Notes: generated by a model from the sequence alone, not told the origin. A DNA stretch of 64,000 nt from Panonychus citri (GCF_014898815.1 NW_026515500.1:1550001-1614000), one strand, 5' to 3'; positions 50,926 to 63,671 are shown, counted from the stretch's first letter. Translations and numbers: made by a program.

Positions 50926-51111
50926 GCCCATGCTAATTTCCTATCCTGGCTTCAAGGGTTTTCTATGGGAGCGAAAAAAATCAACTTTTCCCCATAGACT
51001 CCAATGTTAAATCTCTCAAAAATTTTTTTTTCGATTTTTTTTATTATTTTCATTGTGGACTTATCTGAGGTCACACAAAAGTGTCCATAGTCTCTTTAGA
51101 AAGATTATTAA

Positions 51112-51539
51112 CTAGGCTTACTGCAAGCGGCAGTGACGTCTGAGCGCGTTTATGACTCAGAAAAGAGAGACTGATAAGTGCGTGCGAGAAAGCAACTGAG
51201 AGAAAGAGACTGAGAGAAAGAGACTGAGAGAAAGAGACTGAAAGAAAGAGACTGAGAGAAAGAGAAAGAAAAGAAAGAAAAGAAAAGAAAGAGAAACGAA
51301 AAAATTTAAAAGAAGCGGCATTTTCCTCGTTGCCATGGTGATAGGCACTTTCGCTATCTAGCGTGAAGAGAAATTACTAATTTTCAGGGGTGGGCCAATC
51401 ATCACCAAAAACTATACAGGTGACCAGACCCATCATTTGGACCTATCATGAAAATTTCGGGAAAATCGGACTAAAATTGCGATCGCTATCGTTTAACGCA
51501 GAGTTTTTTTTCTATGTATAGTCTTCGCTTCGCTCAGAC
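51112..51539 (-). mobile_element. Helentron-type non-autonomous element F
   Basis: A complete 428-bp copy that is the reverse complement of element E, with the same hairpin, microsatellite, core and GTCTGAGCG end. TT (AA on this strand) flanks both ends. Confidence 0.78.
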
Positions 51540-51796
51540 AATTAAACCATCAGATTATGAAAAAAAAATAATTAAAAAAATTTCATTCACGTGACTTACA
51601 CCATTTTGAAATCTTTACATTTGAACCTTGCTAGGGCTGTAAGTCTTATCACTGATGATAAAGATTATCAAATGATTTTAGTAGCTAAGTTGCGCGAATG
51701 ATTAAAAACCATTCGAAACTCATTTTTCACGGCTGTACATAGTTAATAAGAGTAATAGCAAGAGAGAGAGAGAGAGAGCAGTTGATACCTCCGTTC

Positions 51797-52685
51797 AAAA
51801 AATTAGTTCACACAGATCAACCAGTTGGAGACACAAGTCAATATTAAGAATGGTCAATGCGTTGAGAAAATGGACTTCTGAATTATGAATTGGAACTTAA
51901 GAGTTTTGTAGGGACGTAAGAAAGAACTCGTTTGTTAAAAATTTCATAGTGATCTGATGGTTAGTTTTCAAGCAAATTGCGTTCAGAGCCGAAACTTTAG
52001 ATCATCTTTTCGCAGCATTGGTGGACTTTTCAGGCATGAAATTTAAGTTTGTGAACAACTTTTTATTCGCACTCAGAAACTTAGACTTTTACAGCTCACA
52101 AATATCTACAGGGCAATTCAGCTACTTTGTTGGTTTTCTTTTCACGATTTCTCAAAAACTACTACACCGATAGGGTCCATATTTCGTCCATGGAAGTTTG
52201 GGTGATACTCAATTGTCATATTTCAAGGTCAAAGTCATAAAGGTTATTCGTGAAAGAACGCACTTGAAGGTCATTTGAAGAACTTTTTGAAAACTAGAAA
52301 TTTTTTAAGCTTGGTCATGAAGTCAAAAAATAATATTACAAAGCAACGTTGGTGTTACGCTAATACAAAATCGATTACTTTAGATAACTTTTTACAGAAG
52401 AAAAATTGAAGCGTGAAGAAAAATTACTAATTTTCGGGAGTGGGCCAATCTTTACCAAAAACTATACAGGTGATGAGAACCATCATCTGAACCTTTTCTG
52501 AAAATTCGGTAAAGATTGGACCAAAATTACGATCGCTATCGTTCCAGCAAATTTTGGATTTTCGAAGTAAAGTCTTCGCTTACGCTCAGACAACTAGAAA
52601 ATTGATTAATTAAATCTCCATTGACTTGCTGCAGTTTTTGTTATTTACTTGAGCTCAACCTGGTTGATCGGTGTGAACTAATTTT
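51797..52685. mobile_element. Repeat unit with 26-28-bp inverted ends
   Basis: 51797-51824 (AAAATTAGTTCACACAGATC...) and 52660-52685 are inverted near-copies. Between them lie sequence without a recognisable gene and a 5' fragment of a Helentron-type element (52410-52591). It could be a DNA transposon remnant; no superfamily can be named. Confidence 0.45.
52410..52591 (-). mobile_element. Helentron-type element H, 5' fragment
   Basis: Matches the core and 5' end of element G almost exactly (ACTAATTTTCGGGAGTGGGC to TCTTCGCTTACGCTCAGAC) but lacks the microsatellite and the 3' hairpin end. Confidence 0.75.
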
Positions 52686-52737
52686 CCTGCTCTTAAGGAG
52701 AAAGATTAACTTTTTTCGCTCCTGATAATTTTTATTT

Positions 52738-52965
52738 GTCTGAGCAAAGCGAAGACTTTACTTCAAAAAACCTAATTTTCTAGGGACGAGACCTAAAAAA
52801 CGACAATTCAGATCACTTTGATTTCTTCAGAACAGCTTTGTCTATAGTGTGAGCAGTGCTGTATAATTTTTGAGAGAGATTGGCCTAGTCCCGAAATTTA
52901 GGGAAAATTTTTGCAACACTTTCAATACACGCGCTCAGACGTTACTTCGGCTGAAGTATGCCTAG
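52738..52965 (+). mobile_element. Helentron-type non-autonomous element D (intact, short)
   Basis: A 228-bp uninterrupted copy: TT, GTCTGAGCAAAGCGAAGAC, the conserved core with GAGATTGGCC, then GCGCTCAGACG, the hairpin TACTTC-GGCT-GAAGTA, TGCCTAG and TT. It shows the basic form of the A/B subfamily and lacks the internal microsatellite of the E/F/G subfamily. Confidence 0.8.
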
Positions 52966-53957
52966 TTTAATTGACTTTACCTGTGAATTTAGGTCTTCAA
53001 TTAAAGAGTCAAAATCGACATAGGAAGGCCCAGAGTGAATCAATTAATGAGAAATACAACCAAATCAACCGGTCAGGGTCAAAAGTTAATAACTAATGAA
53101 AAAAAGGGGCGTTAAATTAACCAAATGAAATTGTTAATTAGATTAATAAGAGGACAAAATAGAAAAGAGGAAAGGGGAAAGAAGGAGAATGGATGGATTG
53201 TGACGTACAGGACAATGAAAGGGGAAGAGCATCAGATGAATATTAAGTTTTTTAATTGTATCAACCGGATGACTTGGGATATTAAAACTTCGAGCCCCGA
53301 AGTTCGAGGGTTAATCAAAGCTTTGATTACTCTGTTTAACGCAGGGTGCAAATAACGGTTGTTCCGTATGCCCAGTAAAAGACAGCAAAGATCATATTCA
53401 TGAAATGGATTTCTTAAAATTTATTCAGAAAAGCGGTCATGTTGATCGGAGGATTTATCTAGTATATTGTCATTCAGATTCTCTATTCTATTATCTATTA
53501 GCTGAATCTCCTGGTCACATTTCACTCTAATTAATTAACTTTATTGGATAGTTTCAAATATCAAATTAATTTGAAGAAAAAACAAAAATCCAAAATAAAC
53601 AAACAGAATAACAATTGAATTATAAGAAGCAATTAAATCAAGAATATCAACTTACAAAAGAAAATTATTTAATTAATAATATTAGTCATTCTTGGCTCAG
53701 TTTGTATTTATTTTAATCTAGATAATTAAATGATTTTCGAAGATGAGAAATGTATTGCTAATTAAGCAAGAGTTTTCTCAATTTTAAATTAAATCTTAAT
53801 TACTCTTCATCTCTTTGTTGAATAAGATGAAAAAATATTTTCGATTCTTTTGAATTTAGTTTTATTGTTCAACAGTTTCAGTGAAGTTTCATATTCTTTA
53901 TTCAGTTAATTTCGAGCTCACGTTGTTACCCTTGATTGTTACGAACACGCTTCGAAA
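52966..53957. other. Intergenic DNA upstream of innexin
   Basis: AT-rich beyond the last mobile element. A 76-codon plus-strand frame (53125-53355) has no recognisable motif. The innexin promoter and 5' UTR should be at the right end. Confidence 0.5.
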
Positions 53958-55377
53958 ATGTCTTGGGGTATTGATGAAAAAACTCGGTCCACTAATGTGC
54001 CGAAACTGATCGAGAATTTCAAGAAGATCAAAATTGAATCGGTTTTCTCCATGAAGAAACACCCATACGATAATCTGATTGCTATTTTCAATTTTTCTCT
54101 CTTCTCGAAAATTCATGTTCTTCAAGCAGTTCTTCTTACCTGTAAGGATATTTTCGGAGAAGAGATTCACTGTACCTTCAATGATCCACCGAAAATAAAT
54201 TCTAAAAAGTATACCGATTACTGTTGGATCGACGGTGGGTACACAATAATACCCGATTCCAGTGCTTCAGTCTCACCCTACATCGGGGTCACTTCGAGTG
54301 TTCAAACTGAGAATGGATCTAAATTTTTCCAACGTCACTACCAATGGGTTTATCTTTCTATACTTATCCAGGTAAGATTATCTCCCTAATCCTAACCCGA
54401 CATCTTCTAATTTGAAATTATCCCTTTCCTTAGTCTGTCATGTTTTTCAGTCTTAAATGGATCTGGGATCGTCTCTTGGACCAACGGGTCATCGATCTGG
54501 TTGGCAAACTGAAAGGTGACAAGAAAAATCTATACGAATATAAAAAAGCCGATCAGATGAATCTCGTTCAATCGGTGGCCGATCTTTTATTTTCCAATGT
54601 CACCTTTTATTATAACGTTATTCTCATGGAAATAATTTGTCTTGTCCATCTCATTTTCCAAATTTGGGCAACTGACCGATTCCTCAATGGAAATTTCCTT
54701 AAACTTGGTGTCATTTGGTTGGACTCAAGCTACAGTATGAAAAGTATCACTTCTTTGTTTCTTTCTTCACCTTCGACCTCACCAAGTAATCCAGAGTTTC
54801 GATCGACTGTGGGTGATTCAAGTTACTCCAATTCCTATGATCCATTACAGTTGATCTTCCTCGAATGGTCAAGTGTACATTACAATTCTTTGGTCTCACT
54901 GGTGACATCAATTCTTACGATGGACTTTGTTTTCTCGCTGCCAATTCATTACATGAGAAAGTTTATCTATGTCAATGGTTCCTTTATCATTTCATGTTCA
55001 TCTTCATCATTTTGATTCTATTCTATCGAGGTCTAACCCTGGCACTTCCACCTCTTCGATATTTCATGTTATCTTATACGAGTTCATCTTTTGCCGCAAA
55101 ATCGTACCGTCGATTACTCAACTCACCCGGTAACTGGTTTCTTCTCAATATTTTATCAACCACAATTCCAGTATCATATTTCACTGATTTAATGAATGCA
55201 GTAGTTGAATTGCATTTCGATAAACGTGGAAAACCTTTGCACAATTCAGCATTCGGCAAATATGCCAAGGAAAACGAAGGAATCAAAGTGGACAGATCGA
55301 TTGTGGTCCAGAAAAAAGGTAAGAAAGTCGAAAACGACAAAACTTGGGAAGATGCTTGGAACAAACCAGTAACATAG
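53958..55377 (+). CDS. Innexin gap-junction protein
   Basis: Exon 1 53958-54371 and exon 2 from 54434 join in phase 0 (62-bp intron). The last exon is 54851-55377. The donor of the second intron is ambiguous: after 54785 (430 residues) or after 54734 (413 residues), both in phase. A TGA in the final frame at 54838-54840 makes an intron necessary. Innexin features: first membrane helix near residues 40-65, two Cys in extracellular loop 1 (EIHCTF, DYCWIDGGYTI), the innexin signature RHYQWVYL in place of YYQWV, two Cys in loop 2 (MVKCTLQFFG, DGLCFLAANSLHEK), a fourth helix, and GNWFLLNILS in the C-terminal domain. It should form gap junctions or hemichannels in the plasma membrane. The subfamily cannot be assigned. 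Confidence 0.92.
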
Positions 55378-58300
55378 AAAATTTCAATTCAACTTCGAAA
55401 CCAATTCCTCTGTATTCAATGATTTTATTATCGATTAAAACTCAATTCATTATTCACAATTTTCTCTAAAAATTAATATTATAAAAAAACTAGATTCCAA
55501 TCGCTCGATCCACAATAAACTACGATAACAGATCAATCGAAATGATAATAAAATTCTCAAAGATGAGTTGATCTTTTTCGAGGCCATAATTTATAACGAA
55601 ACAATCAGTTAGCACTCAGTTTAGTTGATTTCGATGGGGATGATTAAGAAATACACTCAGATGAAACCAGCATCAACTGGATTGTAATTAATTAATAGGA
55701 AAATTAAGAGTTTCTTTTATACATCGGGGAAATTAGAACGGTTAATTTTCACCGCAATTAACGGTAAATCAACGTAATCACCATCAGAATCATCTTATTA
55801 TTAAGTCGATATCATTTCCTAGAATGTGACTTTCACTTGATCTGTACAATAATAATAATAATGATATTATACTTTTTTTCCTTCATAACAAAATGGCCGC
55901 CGATAAGATGACTAATTGAAAAAGGGGGAAAATGGTTAATAAAATATAAGATTAACAATTTATTAGATGAATAGATCACTTGAAGAGAAAACAATATTTC
56001 CTGAAGTTCCCAATTCTTATTCTTGAAATGACTCGAAATCATGAGAACGATAATTTCCCACCATTGAGGTAAATACACCGAGAGGGGAAAACTGATATTC
56101 TTATGGTGATATTTAACAAAAAGAAAACAATAAGAAGCAAATTGTAAGTGTAAAGAACCAAAATAAAGATTGAAATTGATTCTAATTGAGATTATCTTAA
56201 ATTGGTTGATTAAAACGATCAACTTAATTGCAAGCGGATCTTGTATCTTGTAATACTAAGTGAGTACTTTTAGTGTTGAAATTAATTATTTACTCTGATT
56301 ATCTAGTGATCATTTTAATACGATTAGGACAGTGATTAAAAAAGTAAGACGGTTGATACAATTAACATCCTTGTGACCAGAAAAAAGTGAATCTATTTAA
56401 ATTGTGCTCGCAAAGTTAATTGTAACCAGTTTACGATCAACAATCAACAACAGTCAGCAGCACTTGTTGAGAGTTACCTGATTTCTAACACCAATAACCA
56501 CAATTAACTTTCACAATTTACCTTTTAATTGAATTAATTTTCATATGCGAAAAACATTCGTTTCATTTTAATTGTCAATACTAATTGTCTTCTTTCTTGA
56601 TTGAAGTTTAATTGTTCCTTCCCTGCTGAAGTCTCCAATCAATTTAACCTTTAAGTTAAACTTAAGGTGAGTAAATTAATACAATTAACTTGATTGTTAT
56701 TGTCCAATATTATTGATTATTCAATATGATTGATTTACTATTATTATCAAATTACAATTAGTTGATTCAGTTTGTTGTGTGTTGAAAATAAAAACTGTCC
56801 TCATTAACCAAATATTCAATAAACAATTTAGTTTAACTGAAGGTTAATTGCTCTAATTACTAGCCTTGTTTACAATTAATAGATTATCCTAATGACAATT
56901 ATAAACAATTGAATGGGTTTGATTTCTCATCATGAGAGTTAACAATCAAAAACTAAATTGTAAACAATCAAAGTCGATTAGGAGACTTGAAGATTAATTT
57001 CTCGTGATTAATTTTTCCCTGGTTAAAGTAAATACTGTTTCCCAATCTATTGTTGTTAATTAGCTAATTGAATCTAGTTATGTGCTTACATTTTGATTGG
57101 TTGATTGATTGATTTAGATGTAAAAATAATAATGAAAAAGTTAATCATCTTCAATAATTAGCAATTAGTCTCGACAATTTAGTTTACAGTTTTACTCTAA
57201 TATCTAATGGTTGCTATGAAACTAGACACTGGTGAATGATTTATTAATTTTTTTCACCTTCTCTCTTATAATTTGAAGCAATTAAAGTTAATTGTTGATG
57301 TTTAATGTGTGTATTAGAAATTAAAGAACATGGATCAAGGTTCGATATTTAATCTAATTGATTGTCGAGGGGAAATAGATACTCGAGAAAAAGACCAATT
57401 GTTTTAACCGATAATTAACCAAATTGATATGAAACTCACACTTCTCCAAATGATTATGATTGTAATTAAATCACTTCCATTGATTTGATAATAATTAATC
57501 AATGAAGACTTTGTATTTGTATTGTCACGTTTTTGTCAGACTCTTTCTAATTAAATCACTTGCACTGGCAATTAATTAATTGTCCCCTAACCAAGTTTAT
57601 TGACATGTTTACTTAATTGTTTTATACAATTTTCTGTCTACAACCTTAATTGTTACCTTTCAATTAAGGTCCATTAATAACATTGATTGTCCAACAAGTG
57701 GATAATCAAATTAACCAACACTAATTGGAATAATAGAAAGAATTAAAGAAAAAGTCAAACTAATCAGTATAGTAATTAATTGATTGTAAATCTTATACAA
57801 TTCACGTCACAATTACAATTGTAACAATTTAATTGTGAAAAAATAATAATAATTGTTTACTTTTCTCATCTAACAATTAACTTAATCGTATAATTATATT
57901 AGTAATTCATTGATAAATTGTAATTTTCTTGCAATTATCAATTGTAATTAGAATTAGCAAAAGGTTAATGATTAGTTTTTTGTCCTTCTTAATGACAATT
58001 AACGAGTAATAAAAATTGAACGAGACAATTAATTAAATGTTATTATTTGAATTCGTAATGATGATTAACTAATCATGATAGGATTTTCCTCCAAAGTCAC
58101 TTGATATTTATTTCTAATTGTTATCATAGTAACTCTTTTACCCTCTAGTAAATTATTGATTGTAAGATTTGTAATCAATGTGATTAATTAATTGTCATCT
58201 CTCTGTCTTGACAATTTTTTCTCTTTCTTTTTTTTCTCTGTCTAATTTACTGTCTAATTTTCTGTCCCTCTGTTGGTTGTTTCAACTACTCTCACTGTTG

Positions 58301-58420
58301 TTGGTTTGACTTTCTCATTATCCTTGGTGATTCTGGTGGAGTGACAACAATTAACGATTCGATCAATTTAATTACTATTAATTTAGTTCTTTTTGTTTTA
58401 ATTTGTGTATTAACCAAGAA
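55378..58420. other. Intergenic DNA between innexin and ODC
   Basis: About 3 kb, strongly AT-rich, with no supported gene. A 129-codon minus-strand frame (55833-56222) has no recognisable family features and lies in low-complexity AT-rich sequence. No mobile element was identified. Confidence 0.5.
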
Positions 58421-58426
58421 TTAGCT

Positions 58427-58448
58427 CACAACGGGTTAACCCGTTGTG
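58427..58448. promoter_or_regulatory. Perfect 22-bp palindrome upstream of ODC
   Basis: CACAACGGGTT is followed at once by its exact reverse complement. Each half contains CAACGG, the Myb-type core. It lies 1.1 kb before the ODC start codon, in the likely promoter or 5' UTR region. A regulatory role is inference only. Confidence 0.35.
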
Positions 58449-59522
58449 AAATTTTCGTCAAAAGACCTTTAGTTTTATTTTCACCGCTTCTTTTTCTCTC
58501 ATTTCCCGTTCGCATTTTTTTTCTTCTCTCTTACCTTTTCCTGTTTTTTTCTCTTTTCTCCATCTTGATTTTTTTCTTCTCTTTTTCTCTATAACCATTT
58601 TCTACTTTACAACATTCATCTTATTTTAATTTTCTATTTTAAATTGTGTATTAATTTGATCCAACAACAAGTCCTCTGTGTGGTTGATTCTCTCTAAGTA
58701 AACGAGGTAAACTATTGCAATTTTTTTCTTTCTCTTACCTGTTGATTTGGGTTGAAAAGAGAGACTCTCAAAGTGATATTTTCAGTTGGTTCTTTTTTTT
58801 TGTTCTCTTTCTGTGTTTTTTTATCTCGATCGACTTTTGGTACTCTTGTTGCTCTATTGATTCCTGTTTAGTAACAACTCGTTGACGTAATTGTTTCTGT
58901 GTATCTAATTAAATTTCTCTAGTTAATTGATTTCTAATCTCCCTGGTATCATGTTCATATCTCGTGCTTCATCGATATCATATTTAACCTTCTGATAGTT
59001 TGAATTTCTCTGAATTTTTTTTTCTCTCTTATGTTTGCCTCTCATCTCTCAAGGATGTTTTCTCTTGTATTAGGTCAATGTTGTTCGTTTAATTTTTTTC
59101 TAATTTTTCTAATTCTATATTTAAATTGAAACATTTGCATCTAAGATTGATTTTTGAGATTCGATTGCTTAGCAACAAAATCCAGACTGAACCGGTTATT
59201 TCTGGTCACTTTTTCTACAAGCTGTTTATCTTGTTTCTTTCTAAATTAACATTTAATTTTAATCTTTGTTTTCTTTTCTACTCTCTTTTCTTTATACAGG
59301 GTTAATCCTCTGGCTCCTGGGCTTCTTGAACTTTGGTTTCCTTGGTTTCCAAGTCATCCAATCAAGGGAATATTTTAAGAGACAATCTGATCAAGAGTCT
59401 TATCTCTACTCTCGGATCCATCCATCTCCATTCAATTCACTTTGATTTAATATTTACTTTTTCGTTATTAAGTGATTTTGGTTTCCTGTTTGATTTAAAC
59501 AAAAGAAAAAAAAGAACCGAAA
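58449..59522 (+). other. Probable ODC 5' region with UTR intron
   Basis: T-rich DNA in front of the ODC start. TTTCTTTATACAG at about 59288-59300 is a good acceptor, so a 5' UTR intron probably ends at 59300. Its donor is not identified. Confidence 0.45.
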
Positions 59523-61430
59523 ATGAGTAATATTGAAAATATTGATTGTTACGTTGCTCTTGATGATTGTTCGCCAACCGTTCAAGAATACATCAGCCAG
59601 TCCACCCAAGTCCCAGGCCAGGAGGATGCCTTTTATGTTGTCGATATTGATGACATTCTTATCAAACATCGTAATTGGATTCAAAACTTACCTCGAGTGC
59701 GACCTTATTACGCTGTTAAATGCAATAGTAGTCGAGCTATCCTTGAAATCCTGTTGGGTATGGGACTCGGCTTCGATTGCGCCAGCAAAGTAAGTTTCCG
59801 CAATCAAATTAGAAGATCAAACTTAATCGGTTTGATCTAATATTATTGACGAGACATCTCGATTCCTGCACAGTTTAGCTGTAATTGGTTACTCTATCTC
59901 TCGCAATGAATAGTTTGGAATTTGAGAAAATTTTGGAGGCCTTCTTTTTGTTCATTGATGGAAAACGCAACATCATCTATCTTGGTGATTCGCTACTATT
60001 AAGGCCTGAGCTTAATTGATCTTTCTGGCTTCGAATTATCTAAATTCTTGTTATTAACCTGGTTTAGTATCGGTTTACTAGCGATAGATTGTTTATCGGC
60101 TCAACGGAAATCGACCCAATCAACAAACTTCGAGCCAACTGCAATTTTCCAGTTTAGTTTTGGGGTGAAGTGTTATCTTAAAAATGTTTTCCACCATTTT
60201 ATTTAGTTTATCTTTCACCCATTGATCCAATACTATTCCACTTTTCTTGGGTTTTCTTTTCAAAGAACCAGAAAGAATCCAACTAATATTTCTCTCTTTT
60301 TCTTTTTTTCTTTTTTCTTCAAATAGAACGAAATTCAAGAATTGATTTCATTGGGTGCCCAGCCTAAGGACATTATTTTCGCTAATCCCTGCAAACCTAA
60401 ATCCCACATTGAATATGCTGGTAAATTTGGTGTCAAATTGATGACCTTTGATAACACTGAAGAGCTATATAAGGTGGCTCGATATATGCCTGACGCTCAA
60501 CTTGTCTTACGGATCCGAGTTCCTGACGAGCACGCTGTTTGTGTTCTAGGTACAAAATATGGTGCTGAACTGGATGACGTCACAATTTTACTATCTTTGG
60601 CCAAGAAGTTAGGCCTTAATGTGACAGGAGTCAGTTTCCATGTTGGCAGTGGTTGTACCAGTGCTGAAGCTTACAAATTTGCTCTTCAAAACTCTCGCTA
60701 CGTTTTTGATGTCGCCATTGGATTAGGTTTCCAGATGAACCTTTTGGACATTGGTGGAGGTTTTCCTGGATCACCTGATTCTTCAGTCACTTTTGAGGAG
60801 ATGGCAAAAGTGATCAACACCAACTTAGATCTCTATTTCCCGGATGACCAAGAACTTAACATCATCGCTGAACCGGGTCGTTATTACGTTGCATCAGCTT
60901 TCACCTTAGCCTGTAACATTATCGCTAAAAAAGTTATCACCAATCCAGATGGATCTCCTAATGCCATGTACTATATTAACGATGGTGTTTATGGATCATT
61001 CAACTGTACCATCTTTGATCACTATGTTGTATCACCAACAACCCTCGATTATCATTGCTCTTCAAATGATAACAATGAGCAAGATTTATCAATCATGCAA
61101 CGACCATATTTACAATCAACCATTTGGGGACCAACTTGTGATAGTATGGATTGCGTCAAGAAAGATTTTCACTTTCCCGAAATGCAAGTAGGTGAATGGA
61201 TCGTTTTTCCCGATATGGGCGCTTACACTATTTGTGCTGCCTCCAATTTCAATGGTTTCAAGACTCCTGGCCTTAAATTTTACGTTAAAAGTTATGGATA
61301 CGAGGTGATCTCACAATTTTACAACTGGACTAAAATCGCCAAAATGTTATCCATCCGACCAACTGGAGTTGACCTGAAAAGTAAAACTTTCCGAAGTGGT
61401 TCCCTTCTCAACATGATTGAGGTCAATTGA
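59523..61430 (+). CDS. Odc1: Ornithine decarboxylase
   Basis: Two exons, 59523-59789 and 60327-61430, with a phase-0 GT-AG intron (537 bp) after CASK, give 456 residues (human ODC1 has 461). It converts ornithine to putrescine, the first step of polyamine synthesis, using PLP. Seen: PLP Lys66 in PYYAVKCNSS, FANPCKP, His194 in FHVGSGC, the Gly-rich loop 232-234 in LDIGGGFPG, EPGR 271-274, catalytic Cys360-Asp361 in GPTCDSMD, and FPDMGAYT. All these residues are kept, so this is an active enzyme and not an antizyme inhibitor. The C-terminal tail is shorter than in vertebrates and no clear PEST region is evident. Confidence 0.96.
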
Positions 61431-62729
61431 ATCGCCAGTGATTTAACAAAAAGACTCAAAATTTGGCCTTTTACAAGTAAAATTGTTGTAGTTTTTTACA
61501 TTAGATTTGGTCCTTTACCAATGGACAATTTTTTATTCTTAATTGCTCAAAAAAACTTGTACTCACTGGGATTCCAAATAATTTACTTTAATTTCTCGAG
61601 GGTTAATTACAAAAATTTTCTTTCTCTACGAAAATTTAACTTTGTATCAACTAAAAATCAATGTGCCAGAGCTCTTTTTGTGATATGTGATATTAATACA
61701 ATTTTAAGCATATTTATCTAAAAAATTTGTCTGAAATAATTAATCTCATTTAAAAATTAATTAATCCAGAAAGAAACTGATCAACAAACAAGAATTAACT
61801 TTGTCTCAATTGAGAAGCAAAAAAAAAACATTCGTGATTAATCATAAACGCAGAAAAATAATTCTATTGATTGTTGCTTAAAAAGAATCAAAAATATAAA
61901 CAATTAGCTAATTCTCTTAACAATTAATGCTTAGTTTAGTCGGTTTACTATTTTAAGATTTTAATTGAGTTGACAATTAAATCGTTTTGTTATTGTTTAA
62001 GGAGCGGGAAAGGGTCAATCAAGAAAAGAAGGTCAGTTGATGAGAGGAAAACAAATTAACTTGAAGATGAAATTGTTTACTGGTCAAGGGAAGATTAAGA
62101 ATGGACTTGATCTGAATCATCTTCTTTTTAGACAAAAACATGAATAAATTAAGATGAACATGAGATCATTAAACCTGATTACCAGCTCATCCATAGGTCA
62201 TTTAACTGGACCTTCTCACCCTCGTAATCCTTTAAATTGTGATTCGTTAATTTTCAACAATCAAGTGGAGCAAAAACTATGTTGTCACACTAACAATCTA
62301 ATTTCTCATTCGGTTGATTCAGTTAATGGTCATCATCAAGATGAAATAGATTAACTCTCACTTAATCTTGTTCTACAATAATTAGTAACCAGAGTAGTTT
62401 TAATTGTTACTTTAATCATAAAAAAAGGATGACCGTTAGTTAACTAGTCCATTCTTAGAATCAAGATGATTTTCACTCCCTTTTACCTTCTCTCTCTCTC
62501 TCTCTCTCTCTTTCTTCATTCTTACATGAATCATAATCATTTTTAATTCTAACGATTAAGGTACAACAATAAATTCACCGTTAATCTAAATCATCTTTCC
62601 AATAATCATTTGAACATTTGTGGTCACTTCCTAATCTTTGATTTCCGTTCAATCTGATTGTTAATCAAAGTGAATTTGAGTGTCTGTGGTTTATTATTGT
62701 GTCCAAGTGCCCACTGGTCAATTGAGATA
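61431..62729. other. Intergenic DNA between ODC and the secreted-protein gene
   Basis: AT-rich with a CT microsatellite at about 62491-62511. Short frames (for example 62154-62354) show no domain and are not called. Confidence 0.5.
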
Positions 62730-63671
62730 ATGAAGTTAATTACATTTTTCGCAATTAATATTATCAACATACTAACATTTTCCATCGTTAGTATTGACTG
62801 TCAACTATTAACTTCGGTTCTCGCTCTTGCCTCCTTGGCTCGTTTTCTCAGGCCCAGGTCATCGTTTCCACCTTCGTCCTTTTACCCCGGAGGGTCTGGA
62901 CTTCAATCTTCACCTTATGACCAAATGCAGTTCAGTTCTTCAGCCTCTCACATGAATCCAGTCATGGTCGCACCTCCAAACCCTTTCTCGCCAATGTCCA
63001 CTCAACCTAATCAACCATTTGGATTTCCAATGTCATCACCTTCACCTTTAATGCCCAAAGGTTTATTCAACTCACCAGGTAAACTATTTTTTCAATGACA
63101 ATTAAAAACTAATCATAAACAACAAGAAAACTTTACAATCAATTTGTATGATCATCATGCAAACAATGATAAACTTAATTGTGTCAATATTGAGCAAGGA
63201 CGGTACAATAAAAGGAATCAGTTAACAATCAGTTTCATTGAAACACCAATTAAGATTATGATTAAGATATTAAATGTTGACGCTAATAAATAATTTCATT
63301 GATCTAATTTAGTCTCTGATTGGACTCGATTGTTACAACCAAGTGAATCCCAAGGAATACCAAGTATTTATGGTCAACAATACCCTCCTCTTGGGGGAGG
63401 ATTCCCTGGGTCATTCCCTGGTCTATCATCACCATTTTCCGGTTTAACCTCTGGCTTGACCTCCGGCCTCTCACCAAGTCTATCGTCCAGTTTATCTCCT
63501 GGTCTATCTTCCGGTCTTCCATCAAGTTTATCTTCAAGTTTATCCTCTGGTTATCCATCATTCTCATCATCACTCTTCGAACCTAAATTACCTTTCGGTT
63601 TATCTTCCATGTATCCATTTGACGATTATACTGGACAAAGGAAGAGAAATTTTCGATTAACACCTTTCTAG
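62730..63671 (+). CDS. Secreted low-complexity Pro/Ser/Gly/Leu protein, unknown function
   Basis: Two exons, 62730-63078 and 63313-63671, with a phase-1 GT-AG intron of 234 bp, give 235 residues. The start at 62730 (MKLITFFAINIINILTFSIVS) is chosen over 62658 because it gives a clean signal peptide of about 23 residues ending near SIDCQ. The mature part has a Met/Pro/Phe-rich region (NPFSPMSTQPNQPFGFPM) and then, in exon 2, about ten imperfect GLSS/GLTS/SLSS repeats. The C terminus is different: MYPFDDYTGQRKRNFRLTPF, with a basic QRKR site that could be a proprotein-convertase cleavage point. The conserved phase and open frame across the splice support a real gene. No family was recognised. 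Confidence 0.7.

Noticed and set aside
48610..51348. Ser/Leu/Phe-rich minus-strand frames (48610-49026, 50156-50428, 51157-51348)
   Set aside because: They are produced by the GA-rich microsatellite inside the Helentron-type elements.
51630..51740. Another copy of the TA-flanked MITE (ends in CACGGCTGTA)
   Set aside because: Only one end and a short interior resemble the family; no opposite inverted end or TA pair could be placed.
53125..53355. 76-codon frame upstream of innexin
   Set aside because: No signal peptide, domain or splice support; possibly a chance frame or old retroelement residue.
55833..56222. 129-codon minus-strand frame
   Set aside because: AT-driven composition, runs of I/N/F/L, and no recognisable domain or splice context.
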